Origin: Paenibacillus hunanensis
GTDB lineage: Bacteria; Bacillota; Bacilli; Paenibacillales; Paenibacillaceae
Assembly: GCF_014645615.1 (NCBI RefSeq)
Contig: NZ_BMMB01000002.1
Coordinates: 662,046-726,045 of the forward strand
DNA length: 64,000 nt
Direction of reading: 5' to 3'
The first letter of the stretch is position 1; each line of letters begins with the position of its first letter. Positions 27,807 to 37,487 of this stretch are shown in pieces. A program made the translations under genes and the position numbers. The notes below the pieces were generated by a model. That model had not been told where the DNA came from. It did no database searches and was given only the letters and a program-made list of their open reading frames with translations.

Positions 27807-28315
27807 TAATCGCAGACTTGGGATAGGTGCTGTGCCGAACTTGGTGAGGGGGTAGCAGGTGTTATTGAAAGAGTTACTGTTACTTTTACGTTTTCTGTTT
27901 GACTGTTGGGGTCTGATTGTTATGGTGTTAGGCGGTTTTGTTGCGTATTGGAATGAAGATACAATAACCTTGGTAGGGGTATATTTGTTTTTGATTTCTA
28001 GTGGGATTTGCTGTTTGATTTGAATGTTTTATTGGAATGTATAACTTACAGCGATTGGAGTTTTGGTAGTTTACCAGGATCGATAGATGCTTTTTATAGC
28101 TAATGGGCAAGATAGTTTGTATGTTATTCGGCGATACTTTGTTCTACTTTTATTCTACACAAACCAGCCTGCATTCTTGGATGCAGGCTGGTTTCTTTAT
28201 CGATCATAATTAGCTTTCTAGCATGGTATATTATAAAGCTTTATAAAGCTCCAGACAGGTACTTTTTTAATTTGGAATCATCTAGGCTGTAAATGACCTA
28301 GTGTATGCTTACACC
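27807..28315. other. Gene-free region downstream of repeat copy 1
   Basis: G- and T-rich plus strand without a plausible gene. The only structured part is the hairpin at 28161-28194. Confidence 0.5.
28161..28194 (-). terminator. Probable terminator of the GH3 gene
   Basis: AAACCAGCCTGCAT (28161-28174) and ATGCAGGCTGGTTT (28181-28194) are perfect 14-base complements with a 6-base loop. On the minus strand it is 120 bases after the GH3 stop; the T-run is short on both strands. Confidence 0.6.
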
Positions 28316-31162
28316 TTATAGCTTTTTCAACTCGATCCACTCGATTGACATGCCGGGTTTGATGAAATCGAGTGTGAGTTCGTATTGGCCTTGTTCGAGG
28401 TGCATTTTATTTGCTTTTTGGCGCATCCATTTGCCTTCGGTGCCGTTGCTCTGGGCTGTAGTGACGAGTTCTCCATTGAGCATCAGATTGGTGGCGCTTT
28501 GTGCCCATTGGTCGCCTTCGGAGGAGATGTGCAGGAACAAGCGGTATTGTCCGGTTTCTGTAATCTCGAAGTGGGTTACGCCGTCATTAGCAATTGAAAT
28601 TTGCACGTCTTCGCCTGCTTGTAGAAGTTCTCCTGCGTGATCTGTGCCTGCCTGTAGTCCTTTTACAGATGGAATCTGGTCTTTCATGAGTTCTTCTCGT
28701 TCGAATACAGGGGACTGCATGATGAATTCGCAAATGTTGATCGCGCAGCGTTGCAGCTCGGCGCGAGTAAGTCTGCCTGCTTCCAGTGCTTCGATCGTGT
28801 GGTCGCCCCATACGTTGGTTTCGGCTCCATAGTTAGCAACGACCATGTATAGATCGTTTTGCGCGCGAACCATCGCATCCGTATGCTTACGGTCAGCAGG
28901 GCCGCCTTCGGCGCAGTCGTTCATCACTGCCCACCAGTCGGTCATAACGATACCGCGGAAGCCCCATTCGCCGCGCAGAACGGTGGTATTCAGATCATAG
29001 TTGGATGCTGCCCAGTGACCATTGATCGGGTTATAGGAGGTCATGACCGAGCGAGCACCACCTTCACGTACAGCGATCTCGAAGCCTTTGAGATAGATTT
29101 GTCGCAGTGCACGCTCAGATACAACCGCATTTACTTTTGTCCGATACTGCTCCTGGTTGTTGCAGGCAAAGTGCTTGAGCGTCGCATATACGCCACTTTG
29201 CGCAATACCGCGTGTGCAGGCAACAGCGAACACACCGGACACGTACGGATCCTCGGAAAAGTATTCAAAGTTCCGTCCGTTGAGTGGACTGCGGCGGATG
29301 TTCAGGCCCGGCCCGAGCAGCGTGTCGATCTCATTACGACGCATCTCCTGCCCTTCCAGCACATACAGCTCCTCAACCAGTGCCACATCCCATGTTGCCG
29401 CTAGCAACGTACCAATCGGCACCTGAGTCGCCTTATCACCACTATCCATCCGAATACCGGAAGGCCCATCTGTCGTACACGCTACAGGAATACCAAAGCC
29501 GAGCAATCGATCCGTTACTCCACCAAATGCCGATGCCGTTCCCGGCGTAACGAGCGGACTACTCATCCCCTCTGCACGTACCAGTGCAGCCAGATCTTCA
29601 TCATGTAGCTGAGCGACAAACTGCTCCAGCGTCACGCGTCCTACACCCACATCCTGTAGCGTATACCCATGATTGCCCGTCTCCGGCAATGGTGCTGGCA
29701 AACGATCCTGAATCCGCTGCGCCAGTGAAATCTGCCGTGTTGGCACAGGCTCAGCCATCAGCTCATACGTTCCATCCGCCTTACGTGCACCCGGCTTCAT
29801 ACGATGGAACTCCTCAACCGGAGCCAGCGCTTCCTCCCATTGCTCGACCTTATGTAGCTCTGGCAGCTCCAGTGCTGTTCCGTCTGCTGCTACCCGTGCA
29901 ATCGCAGGCGCACCTGCATCTGCCGTATTCACGGATGCCGCAAATGATACCGTCTCTGTCGCACGCACACTATTACCTGCATGGAAGTGATACAATCCAG
30001 CTTCCAATACATACGCATAACGATGACCTGTAACCCCAGCATCGTCATACGATGCGAGTCGATCCAGTGGTACAGATAATGTCACCGTTTCAGATTGACC
30101 GGGCTCCAGCAAGCCTGTTTTCGCAAAAGCGGCTAATGATCGCGATGGCTGTCCTAGCTTACCCTGAGGCGCTTCGACATAGAGCTGTACGACTTCTTTG
30201 CCTGCATAGTGTGCGCCAGTATTGCTTACCTTTACCGCGAGCTGTACGTGTACCTGATCACCATCATGCAGTAATTGTGCAGGCTGCATGTCCAGTGCAA
30301 ATGTTGTATACGACAAGCCATATCCAAACGGATACTGTACCTTATCCGGGCAAAACGTTTCGAAATAACGGTAGCCCACATAAATGTCTTCCTCGTACAC
30401 ACTCTTTAGCTCATTGCCATAGTTACGTGTGGACGGATAATCGTGAATCGAATACGCAATCGTATCGGTCAGCTTTCCGCTTGGTGTCACATCTCCGGCA
30501 AGCACATCCGCGAGCGCACGACCACCTTCCATACCGCCATGCCACGAGTACAGCACCGCACCGATCGGATGCTTATGCTGGGACGCGTCTACCCAGCTCA
30601 TATCGATAATGTTCGACGTGTTCAGCACCACGACCGTCTGCTGGAATTGTGCAGTGACTCGTTTTAGCATATCCAGCTCATCTTCAGTTAAACGGTAGCT
30701 GCCTGGCTCATCTGCATTATCCTTGTCCTCGCCTGCGGTACGTCCGATGACGACAATCGCTTTTTCCGATTGCTGTCTTGCTGCTGCGACCAGCTCATCC
30801 GTGAGTGGCATCTCCTTCTGGTGCCAGGGCTCCGCTGCCCAGCCACCACCGCCATTGTCGAATGGATGCTCAGCAATCCAGCTTTCGTACACCCCTGCCA
30901 GCTCCTCATTCACATGTACGTCTGGCTTCGCACGTAGTCCTTCCAGCAGATTCGTCGTATACGCTACATTCACACTTCCGCCTGAACCTGTTCCACTTCG
31001 ATAATAATCGACCTGCACACGCCCAAAAATCGAAACGCTTTCATTTTTTCGAATCGGAAGAATTTGTTCGTCATTTTTCAGCAAAACCACACCTTCAGCA
31101 GCGACTTTTCGGCTAAATTCGGCAAATCCTTCAAGCGGCACTCCAATTAACGATTGCGTCAT
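28316..31162 (-). CDS. GH3-family beta-glucosidase with reversed domain order
   Basis: A 948-residue glycosidase. The N-terminus (AAEGVVLLKNDEQILP, residues about 22-37) is what normally begins the GH3 C-terminal domain. A fibronectin-III-like domain follows (about 300-400). The catalytic TIM-barrel domain comes after it, with DGPSGIRMD, LKHFACNNQE, RSVMTSYNPING and the nucleophile in GIVMTDWWAV. A C-terminal beta-sandwich (about 860-948) may bind carbohydrate. This C-Fn3-N order is known from Ruminococcus and Butyrivibrio enzymes. No signal peptide: cytosolic. AGGAGG is 6 bases before ATG 31162. It would hydrolyse beta-linked gluco- or xylo-oligosaccharides. Confidence 0.93.
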   Translation of the reverse strand: MTQSLIGVPLEGFAEFSRKVAAEGVVLLKNDEQILPIRKNESVSIFGRVQVDYYRSGTGSGGSVNVAYTTNLLEGLRAKPDVHVNEELAGVYESWIAEHPFDNGGGGWAAEPWHQKEMPLTDELVAAARQQSEKAIVVIGRTAGEDKDNADEPGSYRLTEDELDMLKRVTAQFQQTVVVLNTSNIIDMSWVDASQHKHPIGAVLYSWHGGMEGGRALADVLAGDVTPSGKLTDTIAYSIHDYPSTRNYGNELKSVYEEDIYVGYRYFETFCPDKVQYPFGYGLSYTTFALDMQPAQLLHDGDQVHVQLAVKVSNTGAHYAGKEVVQLYVEAPQGKLGQPSRSLAAFAKTGLLEPGQSETVTLSVPLDRLASYDDAGVTGHRYAYVLEAGLYHFHAGNSVRATETVSFAASVNTADAGAPAIARVAADGTALELPELHKVEQWEEALAPVEEFHRMKPGARKADGTYELMAEPVPTRQISLAQRIQDRLPAPLPETGNHGYTLQDVGVGRVTLEQFVAQLHDEDLAALVRAEGMSSPLVTPGTASAFGGVTDRLLGFGIPVACTTDGPSGIRMDSGDKATQVPIGTLLAATWDVALVEELYVLEGQEMRRNEIDTLLGPGLNIRRSPLNGRNFEYFSEDPYVSGVFAVACTRGIAQSGVYATLKHFACNNQEQYRTKVNAVVSERALRQIYLKGFEIAVREGGARSVMTSYNPINGHWAASNYDLNTTVLRGEWGFRGIVMTDWWAVMNDCAEGGPADRKHTDAMVRAQNDLYMVVANYGAETNVWGDHTIEALEAGRLTRAELQRCAINICEFIMQSPVFEREELMKDQIPSVKGLQAGTDHAGELLQAGEDVQISIANDGVTHFEITETGQYRLFLHISSEGDQWAQSATNLMLNGELVTTAQSNGTEGKWMRQKANKMHLEQGQYELTLDFIKPGMSIEWIELKKL

Positions 31163-31325
31163 CATAATCCTCCTCATTTTCCCCAGCAAGGGTAGTCATT
31201 ATTATATTATGCCAACGAGCAGCACAGAAAAGCAAAAGAATAAGAACATTTCCAAAACTCTGCTTGGCGACAGACAAGTAGACCCTTCTAACCCAGCCTA
31301 GCCCAGCAGTAATAAGAAAACACCT

Positions 31326-31592
31326 TCAGAACATCATTGCAAACAGGCTTGCCAAATCCTGCGGCTCTACCCAAAATTCCAATGCAATGGCCATAGCAAC
31401 AAGACTGATTCCCGTTATAATACGGATTCTCTTTTCACTTATTTTCGTTTTCTCAAATCCATATAGAAGCCCAAGCAATATAACTAGATACGAAACACCT
31501 TGAGTCTTTCCACCTGCTAATAAGCCGATCATATGCGACATATACAATGCGATTGCAAGCGTAATAATAAAAAGTGGAATCCGTAGCTTCAT
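31326..31592 (-). CDS. Small membrane protein, unknown
   Basis: An 88-residue hydrophobic protein with three predicted transmembrane segments (about 5-27, 33-46, 57-74) and short charged loops (FEKTKISEKRIRI). AAGGAGG is 7 bases before ATG, which supports real translation. I do not recognise the family. It stands between the GH3 and the prenyl-synthase-like genes on the same strand. Confidence 0.65.
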   Translation of the reverse strand: MKLRIPLFIITLAIALYMSHMIGLLAGGKTQGVSYLVILLGLLYGFEKTKISEKRIRIITGISLVAMAIALEFWVEPQDLASLFAMMF

Positions 31593-31911
31593 ACCGCACC
31601 CTCCTTCCAGCTAAGCAGCGTATGACAAGCTCCCTCTTATCATAACGAAGAATAGAATCATTTACAAAAATCACTATACTTCTTCCTCCTGCCCAGCATC
31701 GAATGTCTAGCTTACAAAATATTGTTATGTACACTATAAAATAAAGCCAGAATACCCTCAGCATAATGCGCATCTTCTACACCTGCTAAGATCATTCTGG
31801 CTCTGAACACTACCTTTCATATCCTGCTATATATCCATACCATTTCTATCCCACTTGCTCGCCTCTCATTTCATCCATCATCAAACAACTATCACATATC
31901 CAACTATCCGA

Positions 31912-34320
31912 TCACCGCTCCCGATGCACAATATAATCCAGCAAATGCTTCAAAAACGGAATCCCCACTGGCAGCTTACGCAGCGCCTCCAGCGCACAGC
32001 AATAATGATTCCACATCTCTCGCCGCGCCCCAGCTTCACCGAGCACCGAGACGAAGGTGGAGCTATTGTTGCTCTCATCCTGCCCGACTGGCTTACCGAG
32101 CTGCACCACATCGCCTTTGAAGTCCAGCAGATCATCCTTAATCTGAAATGCAATGCCGGCATGATAAGCAAATGCTCGCAGTACCGCAAGCTCCGATTCC
32201 TTCGCTTCTGCCAGCATTGCAGGCATCACGAGCGACGCTTCAAAGGCAGCACCCGTTTTGTAAAAGCAAATATCGTTCAATTGCTCCAGTGTCAGCCGCT
32301 GTCCACGCGCACGCAAATCCATCGCCTGTCCAGTACATAGCTCCTCTGCCTTTTGAGCCGAATAGTCTATTAGCTTCAATACAATAGGAGGGGCAAATCC
32401 GCTGAGCGATGCCTGCTCGCGAATACTTTTTTGAATAAGGAACAGTCCGCTCAGCTCCGCAGTCGCACTATCATGTAGCTCATGCAGTGTTGTACGTCCG
32501 CGCCGTGCTGGTGCGTTATCCTGGGATGGCAGATCGTCGAAGATGAGCGAAGCGGTATGCATATATTCCAGCGAGCGTAGCATCGGCATAACTGCCTCCT
32601 GCTGCAAGCCATAATGCCGCACCGCCATCACCCAGGCGAGAATCGGACGTAGTCGTTTACCCGATCCTTCGAGACTGTAATTGACCGCATCGATGAGCAG
32701 CTCATTCGTCGGCAGCATGCCTTCGCGCTTCTCTACCGGAAGCGTACCATTAATCTGTTCTCGTACCGTATCGACCGTCTCGCGAAACTCTGTCTGCTGC
32801 TCCCGATCCTGACGTAGATGCACCAGCATACTGTCACGCAGCAGCTTATCCAGAAAATCCACATCCTCCGCATGACGCACCATCTGCTGCACCACCCGAT
32901 TCAGGCTCGGCATCCCAGCTGTAAGTAGCTCCATCGTCTCCCCATAACGGGATGCGCCCAGACGCTCATACGCTCGCTTCAATCCATTAATCGCCCGATC
33001 CAAAATAACCTCGCGTGTCTGCTCATCCGAATGATACACCTCATGCAGTAAATAGTGGATCACTGCCCAGTACATCTGAAACGGATTGAGCAGATCGGAG
33101 CGCTGCCCATGATATTTTAAATAGTACGTATACGGTGTTACTGCACCATTCGCCAGATCATCGAACATATCTGCAAAGTCGTCGGCAAGCTGGTTATAGA
33201 TACCATAGCAAAATGTCCGTAGATCAAACCCTTCATCCTCTTCCACATTCAGAATGGAGCGTGCGACCAGACGCGAGCAAGCCGATTTTAAAATAACAGG
33301 CACGTACAGCTCCTCATTCGTGTACGTATCGTCATCCAGCGTGCGCGTCCGATCCACATCCTGTGCCTGAAAAAACACATACGCCTGCTCGAAAAACTGC
33401 TGCTGCCCACCACCCGGCCGCTGTCGCGCCTTAATGTATTCAAAAGCTTCCCGTAGCTCACTATGGATGTACCGAATAAGCTCCGGCTGGCTCCCTGACC
33501 AGTCACCCAGCTTCGGCACCGAGCCCGTTAACAGAGCAGTTCGAATCAGGCGCGAATACTGCTCCTTCTCCTGCGCAGACAACAGCGTCGAATCCAAAAT
33601 ATCGTCGATAAATGGATAGGTCAGTCCATACGAGTACCCTAACCGGATCGCTTCATCCAATCGATGCGAGCGCTCCTGCTGCGATACCGAATCGTCCATC
33701 TCCTCGGTCGCATGCAGCACTACACCAACAATGATTTTGATTAGCTTACGCTGCGCCTGCTCGGCATTCAGCTCTGCTGGAATATTGGTCGCCACCTGCT
33801 GGAGCTTATCCAGCACCCAGATTACCGCATCCTCTACTCCTTCGCGCTGCGCCCAGCGATATACCCCATCCATACTCATAAACTCCGGTAGCTGCGCGTC
33901 AGTGGTTGTGGCTGAGCTTAGCAACTTACCTCTCAGACTGTCCACCACCTCCTGCACACGCTGCTGTGTCTGCGGTGCATCCAGCGCACGTCCCAGATCG
34001 CGCATATAGATGTACGCCACACTACGATGCAAGTAAGGATCTAGCTTGTTCGTTGTATGCAGCCAGTGGATATAACGCTGATAATCTTTAGCACTCGGTC
34101 TCTGTTTAACTGGTAGCCAGCGTGATAAACGCGAGGTGAACGATACATGCCTTCCCTTCCACTGCCGAAAATCCTCAATCAGCCCGGATTCATACGTGCG
34201 CTGCGTAACATGCTGATGCAGCTGATTAAAATAATGCACTGCCTTTTGCTCCGCTTCCGCATAGCTCTGCTCTGCCCGACTATATTCATGCTCCGTCCGA
34301 TTCATAAATGATCTATTCAT
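31912..34320 (-). CDS. Fusion of two isoprenyl-diphosphate-synthase-like domains
   Basis: An 802-residue protein. The C-terminal part (about 510-802) is a short-chain polyprenyl synthase of the IspA type: SGKRLRPIL, first Asp-rich motif DDLPSQDNAPARRG (595 on), KTGAAFEAS, and second Asp-rich motif FQIKDDLLD (725-733). The N-terminal part (1-505) is not closely similar but carries DDILD (239-243) and, about 140 residues later, YNQLADDFADMFDD (375-388), the spacing and form of the two Asp-rich motifs of the same fold. That half could be a second prenyl synthase or a terpene synthase using the product of the first; this is inference. ATG 34320 is chosen over a TTG five codons earlier. Confidence 0.85.
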   Translation of the reverse strand: MNRSFMNRTEHEYSRAEQSYAEAEQKAVHYFNQLHQHVTQRTYESGLIEDFRQWKGRHVSFTSRLSRWLPVKQRPSAKDYQRYIHWLHTTNKLDPYLHRSVAYIYMRDLGRALDAPQTQQRVQEVVDSLRGKLLSSATTTDAQLPEFMSMDGVYRWAQREGVEDAVIWVLDKLQQVATNIPAELNAEQAQRKLIKIIVGVVLHATEEMDDSVSQQERSHRLDEAIRLGYSYGLTYPFIDDILDSTLLSAQEKEQYSRLIRTALLTGSVPKLGDWSGSQPELIRYIHSELREAFEYIKARQRPGGGQQQFFEQAYVFFQAQDVDRTRTLDDDTYTNEELYVPVILKSACSRLVARSILNVEEDEGFDLRTFCYGIYNQLADDFADMFDDLANGAVTPYTYYLKYHGQRSDLLNPFQMYWAVIHYLLHEVYHSDEQTREVILDRAINGLKRAYERLGASRYGETMELLTAGMPSLNRVVQQMVRHAEDVDFLDKLLRDSMLVHLRQDREQQTEFRETVDTVREQINGTLPVEKREGMLPTNELLIDAVNYSLEGSGKRLRPILAWVMAVRHYGLQQEAVMPMLRSLEYMHTASLIFDDLPSQDNAPARRGRTTLHELHDSATAELSGLFLIQKSIREQASLSGFAPPIVLKLIDYSAQKAEELCTGQAMDLRARGQRLTLEQLNDICFYKTGAAFEASLVMPAMLAEAKESELAVLRAFAYHAGIAFQIKDDLLDFKGDVVQLGKPVGQDESNNSSTFVSVLGEAGARREMWNHYCCALEALRKLPVGIPFLKHLLDYIVHRER

Positions 34321-34448
34321 AAGGTCTTCCCTCAAATTCTGTTCGTTTTTTGTCGTTAGTATGAAGTGTAATACGGAAAAATAACGACAGGGTTACGTAA
34401 TAATAGAGAGACCTCACAGGCTGAACATTATATAAATTCTTAGATTGT

Positions 34449-37283
34449 TCAGTTGTTTGTATCAATAGACATAATCTCATTTAATGCCTTTCGAATCTTT
34501 TCCTCCTCTCCACTGCCATTAGTCGGAAATCTTAACAAAGGTAATCCTCTCTCCATTAATATATGGTCTTTTTTTGTATCTCTGGCCTTTTGCACTTCAT
34601 TGTTCTCATGATAATTAAAACCATCGACTTCAATAGCCAGAACAGGTTGGTTATCCATTTTGTGATAGATCACAAAATCAACAGAAGATTTTCGAGCATA
34701 TTTTTTTTCTTCAGCAGTTAATTTTAAGTCATGATAGTCTCGAATTAATTCGCGCATTGAAACTTGATTAACTAATTTAAAGCTATTATATTTTTGCTCA
34801 TTCAGCATTTCCGCCAGCTTTGCATACATAATATTTTCACTTTTATATTTGGACCTGTTGAATAAATGTAATTTATCGCGAAATGCTATGAGTGTATTAG
34901 AATACTCTGTATACAATAGGTCGAAAATTGAAATAAGCTCACTTTCTATGATGCTTTTACCCAATGTATTGTATTCCATGTATCGCATAAGATCACCAAC
35001 CTCATTGCCATACCGATGAAAAGCAGAATCATCAGTAACTAATATGAACCGCTGTTGAGCACGTGATACAGCTACGTTAATCATATTAGGATTGTTAACA
35101 AACTTCATACTATATCCACTTTGACGCGTGCGATCTAATACTGTTGATAAAATCATAATTTGTTTTTCGCGTCCTTGATACTTATGGATTGTATCATTCT
35201 CTATAGTATTAAATTGTTGATTGGCTTTTTCTAATTGCTTTCGGTAAGGAGTTGCAAATCCAATTCCTTCATGTGTTATAGTTCCATTTTGTATACCTGA
35301 CAAAATTTCTTTTTCAATTACATCCAACTCACGCTGATTGTATTTCCCACTGTTATTGACTAATGTCAATTCTCGCATATGATTACCTTTTGCTGTTTTG
35401 TATAACATTAATGGCTCATCTTTATCAACTGCCGAAGTAAAGATAACCAGGTCGCCTTTGTAATATTTTCGATTACAAAATTCAATAATACGTGGATGAC
35501 AACGATAATGTTCACGTAGCATAGTTTTGGATAAATCCTCACCATATACAGATAGTACAGAAGAAAGAAGATTATGATTAAAATAATGATACGGACTTTC
35601 TGTTCCTAGCTTGGTTTCAGGTGCCAACTTATCTTCAATTTTTTGGTCAACAATATGTGGTAATTGCTTAGTATCCCCAACTATAATAGCTTGTTTACAA
35701 CACGAAAGTGTCATAGCTCCTGTGAGAAGCTCTACTTGCGATGATTCATCAACGATACAGTAATCAAACAAGTAGTTGGTAGGTATGCAATTGCGTAATG
35801 AATGGGTAGTGCTCAGCATAATCGGATATCTTTCTATGAACGAAGTAAACATGTCGTTGTCTGTATAATTTCTCAATCTAAAATTAACCTTAGGCATTGT
35901 TTTATATTTTTTATATAGCGTATGTCGAAACAACCGAGTGCTGTATTCTTGATGTTGAGTTCGAAGTTCTTGATGCGAATGAGCTTTTAATTTTGCTTCT
36001 AGCTTACGAATATTTTTTTGAATCTCTGAGATTTTAGAAATATAAAACTCTCTTTGAGCTTCAAGCACAATATCAATCTCTCGTTGTTTCAATTCATCAA
36101 AATGTGTAAATCCATGTTTAAAGAATAGTTTGAATTTATATAAAAATTTATCACTTTTATTTCGTTCTGCAGCTAGATAACTATCCTTCATAAATTCTAG
36201 AGCACGCTTGGACGTACGTCTATATAATGTTAATCGCTGTAAAGGTTGTACATTTTGCTGATTATAATACAAATCAAAATGGTCTTGTTCTAACTGGAAT
36301 GCAGATAGCTCCTGTTTATATTTTGCTAATTCTCTTTCCCATTCCAGAAATTGATCAATTTGTTCATTTAGTTGCTTAATCTTTGTTCTGAGTTCTTGAA
36401 CAGACTCTTTGCATTCCCATCCTTTAATCTCTACTGCTGGCATATTAAGAAAAAATTTTTTCTTCATATCTTTATTCCCTAGATTTGCTATTAAAAACGA
36501 ATAGCCAGCTCGTTCCATTTTTTCTCTTACATTTTTTACAGCTGCATTGTTACTGGCAACAACAGCCACTGTCTTATTCATACTGACTAGATTAGCTAAT
36601 ATATTGAGAATTGTTTGAGTTTTTCCAGTTCCAGGTGGTCCTTCTATTACACTAATTTTACTAGTCAGAGCATATCGAACGGCTTGCTTTTGACTCAAGT
36701 TGTAGCTAAAAGGAAAAATTAGATCATTAGAAAATTTCAACTGTTGCGGTATAGCACTTAGCTTAGAAGGATTAGTTTTAATATGATCATTAAGTATACT
36801 ATTCGGATTAATAAATTGAAGTTTAGCAAATTCCTTTGTCAAGAAATCATCTTGTTCATTTTGTTGATCTCCTGTTTTTATATATTTTGAAATTTCTGTC
36901 CAATATTTCATCACTTGCTGTATACGATTATTGTTAGCAGCATTTTTCAAAATCTGGATGTCTTGCTTCTTGCACACTATACTTTTTTGATTTTCGTAAA
37001 AGACTCGAACAACTTCTTTAAAATCCATAATACATACAACATGATTTATAGGAATATTGTTATGAAACAACAATTCATCCTCAGCCATTCTTATTTCTGT
37101 TGGTTGCTTATAAATTTGTACATCTGTTATTTTATAATGGTACAGTGTATCTCCTTTGCAAAACTCAACCACATATGTTTGATTCGATTCTTTTCGAATA
37201 GTCTTCACTTCTTGTGTTTTATCCTCATTTTTAAGCATAACGATATAATTTTTAGGGTCCATATAAGTATCCTCATTATTCAT
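34449..37283 (-). CDS. UPF1-like SF1 helicase with C-terminal PD-(D/E)XK nuclease (DUF2726-like)
   Basis: A 944-residue protein, markedly AT-rich compared with its neighbours. Walker A is GPPGTGKT (215-222). A long coiled-coil insertion (about 285-440) follows, then the Walker B VDESSQ (about 515), HYRCHPRI, the KYQGREKQIMI motif (about 700) and NVAVSRAQQRF. The C-terminus has VDFVIY (D869), AIEVDG (E885, D887) and a RDTKKDHIL segment ending GLPLLRFP, the pattern of DUF2726 nucleases. A helicase plus nuclease in one chain, alone and of foreign composition, suggests defence against phage or plasmids, but no partner gene is present and the role is unproven. ATG 37283 follows a weak ribosome site. 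Confidence 0.9.
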   Translation of the reverse strand: MNNEDTYMDPKNYIVMLKNEDKTQEVKTIRKESNQTYVVEFCKGDTLYHYKITDVQIYKQPTEIRMAEDELLFHNNIPINHVVCIMDFKEVVRVFYENQKSIVCKKQDIQILKNAANNNRIQQVMKYWTEISKYIKTGDQQNEQDDFLTKEFAKLQFINPNSILNDHIKTNPSKLSAIPQQLKFSNDLIFPFSYNLSQKQAVRYALTSKISVIEGPPGTGKTQTILNILANLVSMNKTVAVVASNNAAVKNVREKMERAGYSFLIANLGNKDMKKKFFLNMPAVEIKGWECKESVQELRTKIKQLNEQIDQFLEWERELAKYKQELSAFQLEQDHFDLYYNQQNVQPLQRLTLYRRTSKRALEFMKDSYLAAERNKSDKFLYKFKLFFKHGFTHFDELKQREIDIVLEAQREFYISKISEIQKNIRKLEAKLKAHSHQELRTQHQEYSTRLFRHTLYKKYKTMPKVNFRLRNYTDNDMFTSFIERYPIMLSTTHSLRNCIPTNYLFDYCIVDESSQVELLTGAMTLSCCKQAIIVGDTKQLPHIVDQKIEDKLAPETKLGTESPYHYFNHNLLSSVLSVYGEDLSKTMLREHYRCHPRIIEFCNRKYYKGDLVIFTSAVDKDEPLMLYKTAKGNHMRELTLVNNSGKYNQRELDVIEKEILSGIQNGTITHEGIGFATPYRKQLEKANQQFNTIENDTIHKYQGREKQIMILSTVLDRTRQSGYSMKFVNNPNMINVAVSRAQQRFILVTDDSAFHRYGNEVGDLMRYMEYNTLGKSIIESELISIFDLLYTEYSNTLIAFRDKLHLFNRSKYKSENIMYAKLAEMLNEQKYNSFKLVNQVSMRELIRDYHDLKLTAEEKKYARKSSVDFVIYHKMDNQPVLAIEVDGFNYHENNEVQKARDTKKDHILMERGLPLLRFPTNGSGEEEKIRKALNEIMSIDTNN

Positions 37284-37420
37284 TTAGTCTAAGTATTTTC
37301 ATTGTATTATTGAGATAGATATTCTTTATATCGGTTTTTACTTATTCATTCTCCACTTCAATATTCTTGAAAAAAATTCTATATTGTAAATCTATAAACA
37401 ATGAAATGTAATTCAAAAAA

Positions 37421-37466
37421 ATACCGCCATACATCAACTTAGTTATTAGTTGATGTATGGCGGTAT
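37421..37466 (-). terminator. Terminator of the psp operon
   Basis: A 19-bp perfect stem: 37421-37439 pairs with 37448-37466 (loop 8 bases). On the minus strand it is followed by TTTTTTGAATT. It lies 21 bases after the ydjI stop. Confidence 0.92.
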
Positions 37467-37487
37467 CTAAATCAAGTATTTTATAAT

